A DNA stretch of 64,000 nt from Welwitschia mirabilis (Eukaryota > Gnetophyta > Gnetopsida > Welwitschiales). The stretch is from NCBI GenBank assembly GCA_051453625.1, contig JBOZIK010000001.1, forward strand, positions 115,884,373 through 115,948,372, read 5' to 3'. The notes under the pieces were generated by a model. It did not search any database. It was not told where the DNA came from and was given only the letters and a program-made list of their open reading frames with translations. The position numbers and the translations under genes were made by a program. Shown here piece by piece: positions 35,641 through 49,345 of this stretch. How positions within the stretch are numbered: position 1 is the first letter of the stretch; each line of letters starts with the position of its first letter.

Positions 35641-37330
35641 TAGATTGATGTAGGAATCTTAACTTAATAAGACATTCCAAGAGGGTTTGCTCAAAATCAT
35701 TATAGAGGAGGCTCCAAAATATATAGAAAGTGAAGAGGACTATAGCCTTCTTACACCTAGGTGCACTAAATAAATGTTAAATAATAAAAAATAATACTAT
35801 TCTAACACTCAAAATAAATGAGAGAAGCCACAGCATGAGGAAGATATAAACCCATTACAATTGCTCAACTTTTCCAAATGCCCCCTCCCAAATTTAGCCC
35901 TATTAAATATCATTATGTTGTTAATCCTTTGGATTATAATAGATTAGAATCAATTTTTGAGTGAACTAGGAAGAAGGTTTAACCAATACAGATGCTAATA
36001 TTTAGGGATTTGATTATCAATGTTATAACTACAGAGATTAAAAAATTATTTTTTAAGCTATCTTGTATCTTCTTTATGAACTTTAGCTATTTACTAAAGT
36101 TAACATTTATTGGGGAAAAGAACAAATTCACATTACAACATCTTATTATTTTTATCTAGAAAGATTTCAAGAAATTTTAAAGGTTAAATCTCATTACACA
36201 ACTAATTGATCTAGTTTTAAGCTATTTACTCATGTAGTATTGTACATAATTTCATTAGTTTAGCTTGAATTTTAATTAGTTTTATTATTTGCTTTTATTT
36301 TTAGTTTCTTTTGTTATTTCTTCCTATGTTACTATTAGTTTTTTTTTTTTAATGTAATCTTGGGAGTGATATTATTGTAAAAAGTTTTTAATCTATACTT
36401 TGCTTCTTGGATGATCTAGTCGATCATCATACTTANNNNNNNNNNNNNNNNNNNNNNNNNNNNNNNNNNNNNNNNNNNNNNNNNNNNNNNNNNNNNNNNN
36501 NNNNNNNNNNNNNNNNNNNNNNNNNNNNNNNNNNNTTTTGATGAATCTTAACTTAATAAGACATTCCAAGAGGATTTTCTCAAAACCATTATAGAGGAGG
36601 CTTCAAAGTGTATAGAAAGTGAAGAGGACTGCAACCTTCTTACACTTGATATGTGCACTAAAGACATGTGAAACAATAAAAAATAATACAATTATAATAC
36701 TCAAAAGAAATGAGAGAAGCCACAGCATGAGGAAGATATAAACTCATTACAATTGCTCAACTTTCCCAAATGCCCCTCCCAAATTTGGCCCTATTAAATA
36801 TCATCATGTTGTTAATCCTTTGGATTATACTATATTAGAACCAATTTTTGAGTGGAGTAGGAACAAGGTTTAACCAATACAGATGCTAATGTTTGGGGAT
36901 TTGATTACCAATGTTATTACTATAGAGATTGAAAAATTATTTTTAAGCTATCTTATATCTTTATTATGAACTTTAGCTATTTAATAAAGTTGCCATTTAC
37001 TGGGGGAAAAAACAAATTCACATTACAACATCTTATTATTTTTGTTTAGAAGGATTTTAAGAAATTTTAAAGGTTAAATCTCATTACACAACTAATTGAT
37101 CTAGTTTTAAGCTATTTACTCATGCAGTATTGTACATAATTTCTTTAGTTTAGCTTGAATTTTAATTAGTTTTCTTATTTGCTTTTATTTTATTTTCTTT
37201 TGGTATTTCTTCCAATGTTATTATTAGTTTTTGTTTAATGTAATCTTGGGAGTGATATTATTGCAAAAAGGTTTTAATCTATACTTTGCTTCTTGGATGA
37301 TCTGGTTGATTATCATACTTACATCATCCT
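35641..37330 (+). repeat. LINE 3' end assembled twice
   Basis: Segment 35641-36435 matches 36536-37330 end to end, including 'gacattccaagagg', 'tagaaagtgaagagg', 'tgcccctcccaaatttgg' and 'cttggatgatct'. The first copy stops in mid-sequence at the gap, exactly where the second continues to the tail. Confidence 0.8.
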
Positions 37331-37372
37331 TCTTTAATGCTATAAGAAATATTTGCTAAAAAAAGAAAAGCT

Positions 37373-38925
37373 TAGATGCTAAAAATGAGAGAAAAATACT
37401 ATATAAAATTTTCAAAAAAAAAAAAAAGATAAATATTTTCAATGAAAAATAATGTTAAAATCCTACCTCGTTTGGAAAAGCATTCTATAATCAATTTGAC
37501 ATAACTCAATCTCCTTCAATAGAGAAATATGAAGAACAAATATCTTTGTTATATCCACCACATTCTTCCAACTACTAAAGAAACTAAGATAATTTATTTC
37601 ATCATTTAATAGAATGACTTAAGAAAATGTAAGAGACAACCAATAAAAACATTTTAGATCTTATAGGCATACTTTAATAAATAATGATAAGAAATCAAAG
37701 ACCATAAGGTTCTCTTGAAACATAATAGTTCCAAGCCTACACCACTATGTCTACTATCTCTCACTTTGAAAAATGAGGAGAAAAACATTAAAATTATTAC
37801 ACTTAGTGATAATTTTTATTTTGATAATGAACTTTTAGATGGTTAACAACTAACAGAAGATAACCAATATGAAGATAATGATATTTTAACTCATAAATTA
37901 AATAAGAATGATGAGCTTGATGAGTCATTAGATGATGTAATACATATATTGGATTATATTCCCAATGTCCACTTATTTTGAAAAATCAATGTAAAAGGGA
38001 AAAATCTATTCTAGAGAAATCTGAAAATTTTCCAATCTATGATGACTATAATAAGCACATTTCTCTTTGTAATCATTTTGATAAATTTAATAACATGAAT
38101 AATGAAGATATGTAATAAGATGTTGATGAAAACAAGAAGGAGAAGGAGTATAAAAAATAAGTTATGCAGATTCAACAAAATCCAATTGAGAATAATCTTC
38201 TCACATCCCATTAATCAATCAAACTAGAAGAGTCTAATCCTATAAAAATGTTTCTCCTTCACTCCTACTTATGCTTTCTAGTAAAAATTAAAATATTATT
38301 CTTTTTTCTATCCCTAATTCCGCATTACCTTGTACTTGTTAAAGACATGATTTGGAATTTCTTAAAGTCTTGAATTAGAAAAAAAAAAACTTTATGTTCT
38401 TAATGAAATCAATGTCTTAAGTTGAATATTAGAAAACTTGTTGGTCTTACTAAATCTTCCCTGATCACTTATTCTAAGAATCCTCCTAATATTTCTTAGA
38501 TTAATTCTGTAAGTAGTGTCATTGATGAATCATAAAATGATAATCATGATTTGCATTAATAAACTTTACCAATTCTTATTTGGTTGTAAAATTTATGCTA
38601 TTAAGTGTTATCAATATATTTCTTTTACAACCAATTATTTTTATTTAAGAATGATTATATTTCTTTCATGTTTGTTCAATTGGTTGATGATTTGATCCTT
38701 ATTTTTCTAAAAAGGTATAATGTAATAACTCTATGATAAGGTATATGTTTTTGGAATAGAAATAATTGCAAAGTAAAGGAACTACATTCAACTTGAACCA
38801 ATTGATTTAGTGGAGCCTATTTTCTTAAGGAGATCTCCACTACCTACCCTTATGTTAATGTAATTTTTCAAATAGTTTCTCTTTTTTAATATCTATTAAA
38901 TCAATTGTACTTTAGTTTTTTCTCA
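37373..38925 (+). other. Mostly unassigned, with an acidic coding relic
   Basis: At 37795-38215 two overlapping plus frames stay open longer than expected. They read Asp/Glu/Asn-rich text such as LNKNDELDESLDDVIHIL and then REKSILEKSENFPIYDD. The style resembles the acidic E3 stretch at 24150-24300 ('SLDDDHFLDK', 'EKSIL'). It could be the same gypsy polyprotein region of another element, possibly the one starting at R1. The rest shows nothing. Confidence 0.35.
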
Positions 38926-40156
38926 TGTTGTATGTTTAAGCTTGTTNNNNNNNNNNTTTCTCATATTTGCAATATATTTATTTATGATTAACAAGATTTA
39001 ATAAAGAACAGAACATTGTAAAATTATACACCATAATAATGGAAGTGATCCAGATGTCATAATCCCATCAAAGGCATAAGCGAGAAGAAAGAGAATTAAT
39101 TTTGAAAATGAAACACTATGTAACTTTAAAGTAGAATAAAATAACAATGTAAAAATAACAATACAAATGAATACCCTATATAAATGAAATATAAGTCCTA
39201 TTCTAAATGCAACTTCTATCCGATTACCAAATCAACCTATCATGGAGATTAGCCTTATATATTCTAGATTAATCAAGAAAAGCCATTGCTAGATAAAAAT
39301 CAAACTAAGCTATCAAGTACATTAAACTCAATATGAAAATAATGCAAAGTTAATCTAGAAAATGAAATGCACTGCTCCTAAGCTAATAATGTCAACCTTA
39401 ACAAAAGTTTCCCTCATGATCTATATCATCAAAGAATCTATCATAGAATTAGAGGTAATATAAACCATAAGGGATATGCACAAAATAAAAGATATGAAAA
39501 TAAAAATAGATTTTTGATTAAAAATAAACTAATATTTATGTTATAAAGTAGTAGCATCTCAATGAAGGATACATAGCCTAATACCAAGAAAGATATCTCT
39601 CTGCAATAACAATGGATGAATCTCCTCCTCTTTAATCTCTTTTCATGAGAATTTCTAATGCCAAAGAATACAAAGTTGAGNNNNNNNNNNNNNNNNNNNN
39701 NNNNNNNNNNNNNAAAATTACAAAATTAAATAGACATAGTAATAACTCTAATAATCACAAAAGAAGATGGAAGCCACATAACCAAAGTTTGATGAAGTTT
39801 GATGAAGCATTTATTTTAGGTGTTATCCTACTTATCATCTGGATATCACAGGATACAATGTCATATCATATGAATTCCACATTAGCTACTAGATTGATCC
39901 AGTAAGCATCCTTTTTTGCTTAAGTATTTCTGTCGTCTATATGATCATCCAGACAATTAGGTAGATGATCTGCTTTTATGAAGTGTTTCTTGTGTTACAT
40001 TAGCCTCTTTAATTATAGGACTATTCCTTTACATAAGATGCATTATNNNNNNNNNNNNNNNNCTCCATTATCATTTAAAATTAGCATAAACCTATCTAAT
40101 ATCCTACAAAATTACTTAAAATACCCTATCAAATACATAGAATTTGATAGCAAACA
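38926..40156 (-). repeat. E2 3' LTR
   Basis: Collinear with the right LTR from 'ggaagtgatccagatgtcata' (39042 vs 53028) to 'aatttgatag' (40141 vs 54284). The inner edge reads TGTTTGCTATCAAATT on the minus strand, matching the start of the solo LTRs. The outer edge is uncertain because of a 10-N gap at 38947-38956. Other gaps are at 39681-39713 and 40047-40062. Confidence 0.75.
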
Positions 40157-40606
40157 TAGCCCTTACTTAGCCTTGTCAGTACCTGATAAAACTAGGTAAA
40201 CAACCATAATTGCAAGCTAAATTAGCTAACAATAAATTGACTAAAGAAATATGAAATAAATTCAAAAATATTTTTAGAAATGTTAGAATGCAAGACCAAA
40301 AAGTCAAAAACAAATAACTAAATGTTTTACCTATGCATTATAACTAGTCATACTTTTGTCCTGGTAATCATCTGGATGATGAAAGGGATGACAAGCTAAA
40401 AAATTATTATTAAAAAATAGAAGCCTATGAAAAATGTTTCAGAAAGATAACATTAAATACATTGGTAATTAATATCCCTCCACTCAAATGTACAGTAGAT
40501 AAAATATAATCATGTATGCATAAACAATCCTCATCATAAAGTGTTAAAAATAACATGTAAATGAAAATATATACCATGATAATAATTAAAAATTAATATT
40601 TGTAAA

Positions 40607-40630
40607 TATATATATATATATATATATATA
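40607..40630. repeat. (TA)12 microsatellite
   Basis: Twenty-four bases of uninterrupted TA lie between the 3' LTR and the third coding block of E2. Confidence 0.95.
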
Positions 40631-40689
40631 AAATAAGATTTATACAGTCCTTAGAGGAAAAGATACAAAATGTAATATAAAGGAGTCAT

Positions 40690-42760
40690 TTCCCTTATTT
40701 AGTCATGATTAATTCCTAATGAGTGGCAGGCTCAGGTGTAAGAGGAGAAGAGGGAGGATGCTCAGGATCTATAGGAAAATCGTGGTTAAGTAAAGTCATG
40801 ATTGTCTGGTTTGTCTTATCTCTCTGTACTCAAATACTCTTTGGAAGGTCTACCATCACACTATGCTCTATTCATAAAATGTGTTGTCACACATCCACTA
40901 GCTTCTTCTCGATGAATTATATTCTTCTTTCAACTGTCTAGATTTTTTACTATAATGTAGAGATGCCTCAGTATATAATCCCCCTGATGGTCTCAGTAGT
41001 CTCCACTAGGAGGGCCTAAATCTTCTCTATAGAAGTGCTAACCACAGATCTCTAAACCTGAGTTCTCTCTACCTTACCTAGTATCTGTATGCCCATATCC
41101 TGTAGGTAATGAGCTAAAGTATATATATGCATGAATCTCTACTTAATTATAGGCTCTGATATATTAAAGCATCTAAACATGGCTAAGAGAAGGCATGGAT
41201 ATTCTAGAGTATGAAGTTAACATGCCTTTATCATTGTCCTGAGTCTCCTCTAGATAAATATAGGTAGGTCCATCTGCTCACCCTGCCTGAATATTGCTAA
41301 TATCTATAGATGTGCCATTATAGCATGACTGTCATGGAAGCACGGAATGATTTTATGGATNNNNNNNNNNNNNNNNNNNNNNNNNNNNNNNNNNNNNNNN
41401 NNNNNNNNNNNNNNNNNNNNNNNNNNNNNNNNNNNNNNNNNNNNNNNNNNNNNNNNNNNNGCTTTATATAATCCTTAGAGGAAAAGATACAGAATATAAT
41501 ATAAAGGAGTCATTACCCTAGTTTAGTCATGATGAATGCCTAATGAGTGGCAAGCTCAGGTGTAAGAGGAGAAGAGGGAGGATGCTCAGGATCTATAGGA
41601 AAATGGTGGTCAAGTAAAGTCATGATTTTCTATGCTGTCTCATCTTCTTATACTCGAATAATCTTTAGAAGGTCTACCATCACACTATGCTCTATCCATA
41701 AAATGTATTATCACACATCCACTAGCTTCTTCTTAATGCATTGTATTCTTCTTTAAACTATATGGATTCTTTACTCTAATGTAGAAATACCTCAGTATAT
41801 AATCCCTCTGATGGTTTTAGCAGTCTCCACTAGGAGAGCCTATAGCTGCTCTATAGAAGTGCTAACTACAGGTCTCTAAACATGAGGTCTCTCTACCTTA
41901 CCTAGTATCTGTATGCCCATGTCCTGTAGGTAATGAGATAAAGTTTGTATATGCATAAATCTCTACTTAATTATAGGATCTAATATGCTAAAGCATCTAA
42001 ACATGGCTAAGAAGAGGCATGGATATTCCAGAGTATGAAGTTGACATGCCTTTATCATTGTCCTGAGTTTCCTCTAGATAAATATAGGTAGGTGCATCTA
42101 CTCATCTTGCTTGAACACTACTAATATCTATATATGTTCCATTATAGCATGACTATTATGGAATCATGGGATGATGTATGGATTAGACCTCTATTCAAAA
42201 TCCAATAGGTAGGTATCCACTATGTAACTAAAATGCCCCACTTATTCAAAGTCAAATCTGCTGGTACAATGCTCCTTTATGCCACTAGCTGGATGTATAT
42301 GCATACTCCTAATACCACTAAGATCAATTAATATAGCGATGTGGTTTAGGAGGATAGTGATCTTGTGGCCTTGATCATAGCTACTATCATATTCATAAGC
42401 TGGCCACTGGCATCAAGACAATGCTCAATATGCATCATGTCATAAAATGCCCTGGCCTCAGATACATGATATGCCCCCTATGCATGTAATATCTACTAGA
42501 TCTATAAGTTTATTAATTAATAGTCCACCTCAAGCTTTACAAAGTCATAAAATCACCAAAGTGTATTCCAACATGAATAGCCACGATCTAAATAGTCAGT
42601 GATCTAATATGTCGAGGTGAAGGATGGACTGACTCTACTTGCTCGACCTCTGATGATGTCAATCAATCTGCCTTCTACTTAATAATCTTGGCCTTTACAT
42701 TATCCTATTTAGATCTATGTGTACATGGCCTACTTAGTCATAAATACAAAAAAAGTCACA
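40690..42760 (-). pseudogene. E2 third coding block between integrase and 3' LTR
   Basis: The minus strand reads long coding-like text broken chiefly by TAG and TGA codons. Examples are EARAFYDMMHIEHCLDASG (42380-42450), YLQDMGIQILGKVERTQV and a proline-rich end DPEHPPSSPLTPEPATH near 40730-40780. Base composition is less AT-rich than the flanks. The 3' half is present twice (40620-41340 and 41461-42170) around a 100-N gap. Position matches the env-like ORF of Athila elements, but I see no signal peptide or membrane segments and do not assert homology. The product is unknown. Confidence 0.5.
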
Positions 42761-45700
42761 TGAAGTTAAGTGTAAATCTCTAAGATGTATCGCATGGAAG
42801 TTTAAAACAACTCCATAAATTGGTTTTTAATGTGAAAAAATTGTAAAATAGGTCCTTCCCCCCTTAAAAGTGTCAATACATCCTATATTATCTAATAATG
42901 TAAAGTAAAATGTGAAATGCATGAGAAAATTAAAAGGTGTAAATTAGGTGGAACCCACATAAAGTGAAAAATGAAAGTGCTTAAATAAAAAATCTAATCT
43001 ACTAAAAATATAGAACGTGTTATACTGATTAATTTTCTCTAAAGGACCATTACATTTTAACTTATGGATTTAAAATTAAAATGNNNNNNNNNNNNNNNNN
43101 NNNNNNNNNNNNNNNNNNNNNNNNNNNNNNNNNNNNNNNNNNAGATCTATAAGTTCCAAATCTAAGAGCATAAAAAACTAGATAACATACATAGAAACTA
43201 CATAATAAAATGCTAAAAAAAAGAGAAAAATTTTAAAAAATGAGGAAGAGAAAAATACATTTCATTTTTGAGAATCTACCAAAATTTGAAAATCTAAGGC
43301 ACGAATTTGATAAAGACAAGTTTTAGCATGTTGGCAAGAATCAAGGTCACTATCCTCTTTTAAGAGTATGGGTGAAAACAATAGAGAATAAAAGAAAAAT
43401 AAGCAAAAACAAGTCAAGCTATAGTGTTATTGCACTATTATCTGGTTGTATCATCCGGATGATAGCCCTAAAACAAATGTCAAAAAAATTCCTAAATGTC
43501 ATCCTCTAGTATCATCTAGATGATTATGTAGATGACAGGATTTTAAATAATTTTAAAAAATTGANNNNNNNNNNAAAAACGTTAGGCTCAAATATCATTA
43601 TAAAGGTATCAAAATGTATTAGAAAGCTTAAAAAATTAGGAATGGTGAAGAGTCGTAATGAATGAAGATGAGGAATAAAACATAAAAGAATTAAAAGATA
43701 AGGCAATAAAAAATATGCACTAAGTAGGATGAAAGCTATCAAAGAAAATTAGACAAATGTGCCCAAACTAATAAATAATTCTAAAAATATGTAGAACTTC
43801 AAAAGACTCAAGGGAAACTCATAAAAATCATGAAAAATAAGATATCATTATTTGATTAAATTTCTAAAAGAAAATTAACTTATTATTAAAAGAAATAACA
43901 TAAATAACAATAAGGAAACTACTGAATGATAAGGTTCTAAATCTAGATGAAAAAGTATAGAAATGACTTTGAAATAAAAAACTAAACAACCAAAGAAAAG
44001 AAGAATAAAATAAACACAAGGAACATAAAGAAGAAAGCTTACCTATCCTAAATTCTAACCTAGTAAACCTTCTTGGAAGACATTATAAACCTACCTAAGT
44101 AAAAATGCATAATAAAATGTATTAACTTTATAAAGTTCCATTTAATAAGGTAGTGATTATGAGGACACCAAAAACCAAATGCTTAACAATAAATTATAAG
44201 ATCAAAAGTTACTCAAAAATGAACTCACCTACTCACACCTCAAAACACACTAGAATCCTCAAAAATGAAATAATCATGTGGAAATACTAAGAGTCTAGGA
44301 AATAAGAAATACCTCTTATAACACTAAGAATACCACTAATCCCATATCTTTAGAGTTTTATTACTACTTTCTATGATGAGGGGAGTGCAGCAACAGTTAT
44401 AGAAGTAAGGACTGTGAAGCACGACTAACTGATTCTTTAATGGAGTTCCCGTATCTACTAATACTAACAAAGGTTTCTTTCAAACAAAATTACCCCAATG
44501 TAGTAGGATATCATAATGGCCATGTATTTTAGCATAAATATAGTAGATCATGGTCTCTTTTTTTGTGGAAATAAATGATTCTTACATGATCACACACTTA
44601 AAAATATGAAGGTGAATAAGTGAGATGAAAGATTGAAAAAAAAAACACACCTAAATAACCAAAGACCTCATACCATTAAGGGGAAAAAAGCATAAGAACC
44701 AAGACATTTTTCTTTTAATTAAAGTTCATAGACATGTGAATGTCTTAAGATTAGGTNNNNNNNNNNNNNNNNNNNNNNNNNNNNNNNNNNNNNNNNNNNN
44801 NNNNNNNNNNNNNNNNNNNNNNNNNNNNNNNNNNNNNNNNNNNNNNNNNNNNNNNNAGAAAAGAAGAATAACATAAACACAAGAAACATGAAGAAGATAG
44901 CTTACCTACCCTAAATTCTAACCTAGCAAACCTCCTTGGAAGACATTATAAACCTAGTTGAGTAAAAATGCATAATAAAATGTATTAACTATATAAAGTT
45001 GTATTCAATAAGGTAGTGATTATGAGGACACCAAAAATCAAATTCTTAGAACAATAAATTATAAGATCAAAAGTTTCTTAAAAATGAACTCACCTACTCA
45101 CACCCCAAAATAGACTAGAATCCTCAAAAATGAAATAATCATGTGGAATTACTAAGAGTCTAGAAAATGAGTAATGCCTCTGATGACACCAAGAATACCA
45201 CTAATCCCATAGCCTTAAAGTTTTATTACTGATTTCCATGATGAGAGGAGTACAACCACAATTATAGAAGTAAGGACTGTAAAGCATGGCCAGCTGATTC
45301 TTTAGTGGAGTTCCCATAGCTACTAATACTAACAAAGGTTTCTTTTAAAAAAATTTACCCAGGTGCAGTAGGATATCATAATGGCCATGTATTTTAACAT
45401 AAATATAGTAGATCATGGTCTTTTTTTTGGTGAAAATAAATAATTCTGATATGATCACACACTCAAAAAGATGAAGGTGAATAAGTGAGATAAAAGATAG
45501 AAAAAAACACATCTAAATAACCAAAGACCTCATATCATTGAGGGGACAAAAGCACAAAAGCCAAGGCATTTTTTTTTCCAAGTAAAGTTCATAGACATAT
45601 TAATGTTTTAAGATTAGGTGAATCCAATTTTATCACTATAAAAATGCCCAAGTATGAATCATAGTTATGAAAACTTCATAAAGTAAACACATAAGTCANN

Positions 45701-45949
45701 NNNNNNNNNNNNNNNNNNNNNNNNNNNNNNNNNNNNNNNNNNNNNNNNNNNNNNNNNNNNNNNNNNNNNNNNNNNNNNNNNNNNNNNNNNNNNNNNNNAA
45801 TCATAGTTATGAAAACTTCATAAAGTAAACACATAAGTCAAGTCTAAAAGATGATCAAGTGATATCATAACATCCATTAAATGAGTAGGATAAGAGAGAA
45901 TCTAGACAATGATAGGATGGAGGTACTCCTCATTAAGGGGAACCTTCAA
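42761..45949 (-). other. E2 spacer between third coding block and integrase
   Basis: AT-rich with no domains. It contains two perfect palindromes (43450-43463 and 43511-43524). Segment 43996-44756 is repeated at 44857-45619 across a 100-N gap. A 42-base string (45657-45698) is repeated exactly at 45799-45840 across the next gap. Confidence 0.6.
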
Positions 45950-46960
45950 AACAATTGCTTCTACTATGTTCAAGGTTGCATCAAAAGTTTTTTTCATACA
46001 TTTTCAACCTTTATCCATTAAATTTCTGAATCTCCTTAGTTTCTAAGTTAAAAATCTCAATAGAGCCAGTAGAATGTACTTTCTCTATAAGATAAGGATC
46101 TAATTATTTAGAGGTCAACTCATTATGAAAAAGATGTACTTTATTGTTATATAAAAGGAAAATTTGACCTACTTCAAACTTTTTATGAAATAACTTTCTA
46201 TCATATTTAAACTTAGCTTGGGCTTTGTGAATGAGTTGACAATGTGTAGCATGAGTACATTTTTCATCTAAATGATCAAGTTGGGCTAATATATGTTTAA
46301 GATTATTATGAAGTATACTAAATTAAGTTGTTAGAAAGAACAATAAGAGTTATAACACACGTCAACAAGTAAAACACAAACATTTTGGTATACAAGTTCA
46401 TAAGGTAAAAAACTAAGAAAATTATACCAAGTAGTATGGTAAGCTCAAAAACCATCATTAAGCTTAGAATCCCAACATTTTTTGTTAACAAAGATAAGTT
46501 TTAATAGCATTTTCTTTATTTCTCTATTTGCATTTTTAGCTTGATCATTGATTTGTGCATGATAAGCACAAGCTACTCTATGTTTAATTCCAATGGATAA
46601 AATAATCTTCCTAAAAAATTAATTCATAAAATAAGTTTATTAATCACTAATAATAACCCTAGAAAAATCAAAACATCAAAAAATATGAGTTCTAATAAAA
46701 GCATAAACAGTTTGAAAATCTTCATGGATATCGAATAGCTTCAACACATTTTTTAATGTAATCTACAATTACTAAAATGTTGTTCTTATAATTAGAAGGT
46801 GGGTATATAGGTCCTACAAAATTAATTCTCTAATAATAAAAAGGTTCACATTTAAGAATATATTTAAGAGGAAGTTTTTGAGAACAAATAAAGCTACCAT
46901 AATATTGACAAATGTCACATGTTCTAGAAAAATCAAAAGAATCCTAAAAAAAGTAGGCTA
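45950..46960 (-). pseudogene. E2 integrase relic
   Basis: In minus-strand order: TCDICQYYG near 46905 (second half of the HHCC zinc finger), NFVGPIYPPSN, ILVIVDYIKKCVEAI near 46750 (first Asp block), SRVIISD near 46660 (second Asp), then AYHAQINDQAKNANREIKK near 46510 (catalytic Glu region). The C-terminal part includes FEVGQIFLLYNNKVHLFHN near 46150 and KEIQKFNG near 46030, the usual end of gypsy pol. Stops interrupt the frame about every 30-60 codons. Confidence 0.8.
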
Positions 46961-47042
46961 ATAAAAACTAGAGTGAAGGATTTTCATAGCTATTTTCTGT
47001 TCCCTAAAATGACCTCCAATAAATAAAACATTATTCATCGAA

Positions 47043-48017
47043 AAAATAATCATCAATCATAGGATCATCAAGAGAGGAAGAAAGTTATGATAAATGATTA
47101 GTTATACTATTATGATTTTCTACTTTATCAATAATGGTTAAATTAAATTCTTACATGAGAAGAATCCATTCAATTAGTTTAGCACTAGAAGCTTTCTTGA
47201 TAATAATGTATCTAATTTTTGCATTATTAGTATAAACATGTGTATAAAAGTCTAAAAGATAATGTCTAAGTAAATCAAAGTAAAATATAATTGCTAAAAT
47301 TTCTTTTTCTCTAGTAGTATAATTCATTTAAGTTTTAGATAGTGTTTTACTATGATAAGTATAATCTTAAAATCACTTTCATATTTTTGATTGAGCACCC
47401 AACCCATGGCAATATTACTAACATTAACATTAATTTAAAATTTTTATTCCAATCAATTCCTGCTATGATAGAAGTGGTAAGAGATTTTATATTNNNNNNN
47501 NNNNNNNNNNNNNNNNNNNNNNNNNNNNNNNNNNNNNNNNNNNNNNNNNNNNNNNNNNNNNNNNNNNNNNNNNNNNNNNNNNNNNNNNNNNNNTTTTAAT
47601 TATAAGTTTAATGCTATAGTATTTTCATGATAATAAGATAATTAATAATATCAACATATGAATGAGAAGGATAAGTAGGAGATATGGCAAAAAGTTATTT
47701 ATATAGAAAAGAATCATTAATCATAAGATCGTCAAGAGAAGAAGAAAGATGTCACAAATGATTTGCTACACTATTATGCTTTCCTGCTTTATCAATGATG
47801 ATTAAATTAGATGCTTGCATGAGGAGGATCCATCTAATAAGTCTAGTACTAGAATATTTCTTGGTCATAAGGTATCTAATCACTACATGATTGATATAGA
47901 AATTCATATAAAAGCCTTTAAAATAGTATCTAAACACATCAAAGTAAAAGATTATTGCTAACATTTTTTCCTTAGTAGTAGCATAATTAATTTAAGCTTT
48001 AGATAAAGTTTTACTAT
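47043..48017 (-). pseudogene. E2 RNase H relic, present twice
   Basis: An open stretch at 47752-47964 reads MLAIIFYFDVFRYYFKGFY, then VIRYLMTKK, RLIRWILLMQASNL and GKHNSVANHL. These match gypsy RNase H ('ELLAIV.A.EKFR.YL', 'LRYL..KK..K.RLIRWILLLQEF', 'G..N.VADHLS'). A second, more eroded copy lies at about 47098-47493 (KEILAIIYFDLLRHYLLDF, KLIEWILLM). The copies sit on either side of a 100-N gap (47494-47593), so this may be an assembly duplication. Confidence 0.8.
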
Positions 48018-48611
48018 NNNNNNNNNNNNNNNNNNNNNNNNNNNNNNNNNNNNNNNNNNNNNNNNNNNNNNNNNNNNNNNNNNNNNNNNNNNNNNNNNNN
48101 NNNNNNNNNNNNNNNNNNNNNNNNNNNNNNNNNNNNNNNNNNNNNNNNNNNNNNNNNNNNNNNNNNNNNNNNNNNNNNNNNNNNNNNNNNNNNNNNNNNN
48201 NNNNNNNNNNNNNNNNNNNNNNNNNNNNNNNNNNNNNNNNNNNNNNNNNNNNNNNNNNNNNNNNNNNNNNNNNNNNNNNNNNNNNNNNNNNNNNNNNNNN
48301 NNNNNNNNNNNNNNNNNNNNNNNNNNNNNNNNNNNNNNNNNNNNNNNNNNNNNNNNNNNNNNNNNNNNNNNNNNNNNNNNNNNNNNNNNNNNNNNNNNNN
48401 NNNNNNNNNNNNNNNNNNNNNNNNNNNNNNNNNNNNNNNNNNNNNNNNNNNNNNNNNNNNNNNNNNNNNNNNNNNNNNNNNNNNNNNNNNNNNNNNNNNN
48501 NNNNNNNNNNNNNNNNNNNNNNNNNNNNNNNNNNNNNNNNNNNNNNNNNNNNNNNNNNNNNNNNNNNNNNNNNNNNNNNNNNNNNNNNNNNNNNNNNNNN
48601 NNNNNNNNNNN

Positions 48612-49345
48612 TCATATTTTTATCTAAGAATCCCACCCATGGAAATGTTACTAGCATCACATATTAACTCAAAATCTTTGTTCCAATTAGGTCTTATTAC
48701 AATAGGTGTAGAAGAGATTTTATCTTTAAGTGTTTCAAAAGCAAGCTAACAAGATTTATTATAATTAAATTTAGCTTCTTTTTTAAGTAATGAGTGAAGG
48801 GATTTATAAATTTTAGCATAATCCTAAATAAAATAATAATAATAACCACAATGACCAAGGAAAGATTAAACTTGTTTTACATTTATTAGAGGAGTTAGGT
48901 TTTTAATGATACTAACTTTTTTAGGGTTTATCTTAATTTCTTTATAAGAAATGTAATGTACTAAGATAATTCCATTATCAAATATAAAAAAAAAATCTAT
49001 TATCAAACAAAAAAAAAAATCTTCTTCCAACTCAAATGTAGGCCACTCTTAATGCATCTATCAAGTACTTTCTCTAATCTTTCTAAGACCTATTTAAAGT
49101 TTTCATCATAGATTGAGAAATCCTCAATGAAAATTTGAATTGAATCCTCTAATACATCAGAAAGATACTCATCATTGAACATTGAAAAGTACCAAGAGCA
49201 TTGAAAAGTCCAAAAAGCATGCATCTAAAGGTAAAAGTTCAAAAAGGTAAAGTAAAAATAGTTTTAGCCTAGGTCTCACTAGTAATACAAACCTGATTAT
49301 AACCACTATACCCATCAAGAAAGTCATAAAAAGCATGTCCTTGGA
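48612..49345 (-). pseudogene. E2 reverse transcriptase relic, N-terminal part missing
   Basis: From high to low coordinates: GHAFYDFLDGYSGYNQVCIT near 49290-49345 (the FxDGYSGY box of gypsy RT), then IFIEDFSIYDENFK near 49110 (active-site block where MDDFS is expected, so one catalytic Asp is changed to Glu). VLDRCIKSGLHLSWKK and VKQV.SFLGHCGYYYYFI (near 48860) follow, and the RNase H start DFELICDASNISMGGIL (near 48650). The sequence before the DGYSGY box is absent and replaced by a gag-derived fragment. A 594-N gap follows downstream. Confidence 0.85.

Larger units (their letters stand above)
32980..37372 (+). mobile_element. LINE (L1-type non-LTR retrotransposon), degraded
   Basis: ORF2 relics run along the plus strand: an RT core at 33200-33750, a C-terminal stretch at 34066-34281 and a 3' region ending in an A-rich tail near 37355-37372. 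The 3' part is present twice (35641-36435 and 36536-37330) around a 100-N gap, probably an assembly duplication. No LTRs bracket it. A 5' end and endonuclease domain were not identified, so the copy may be 5'-truncated, which is usual for LINEs. Confidence 0.75.
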
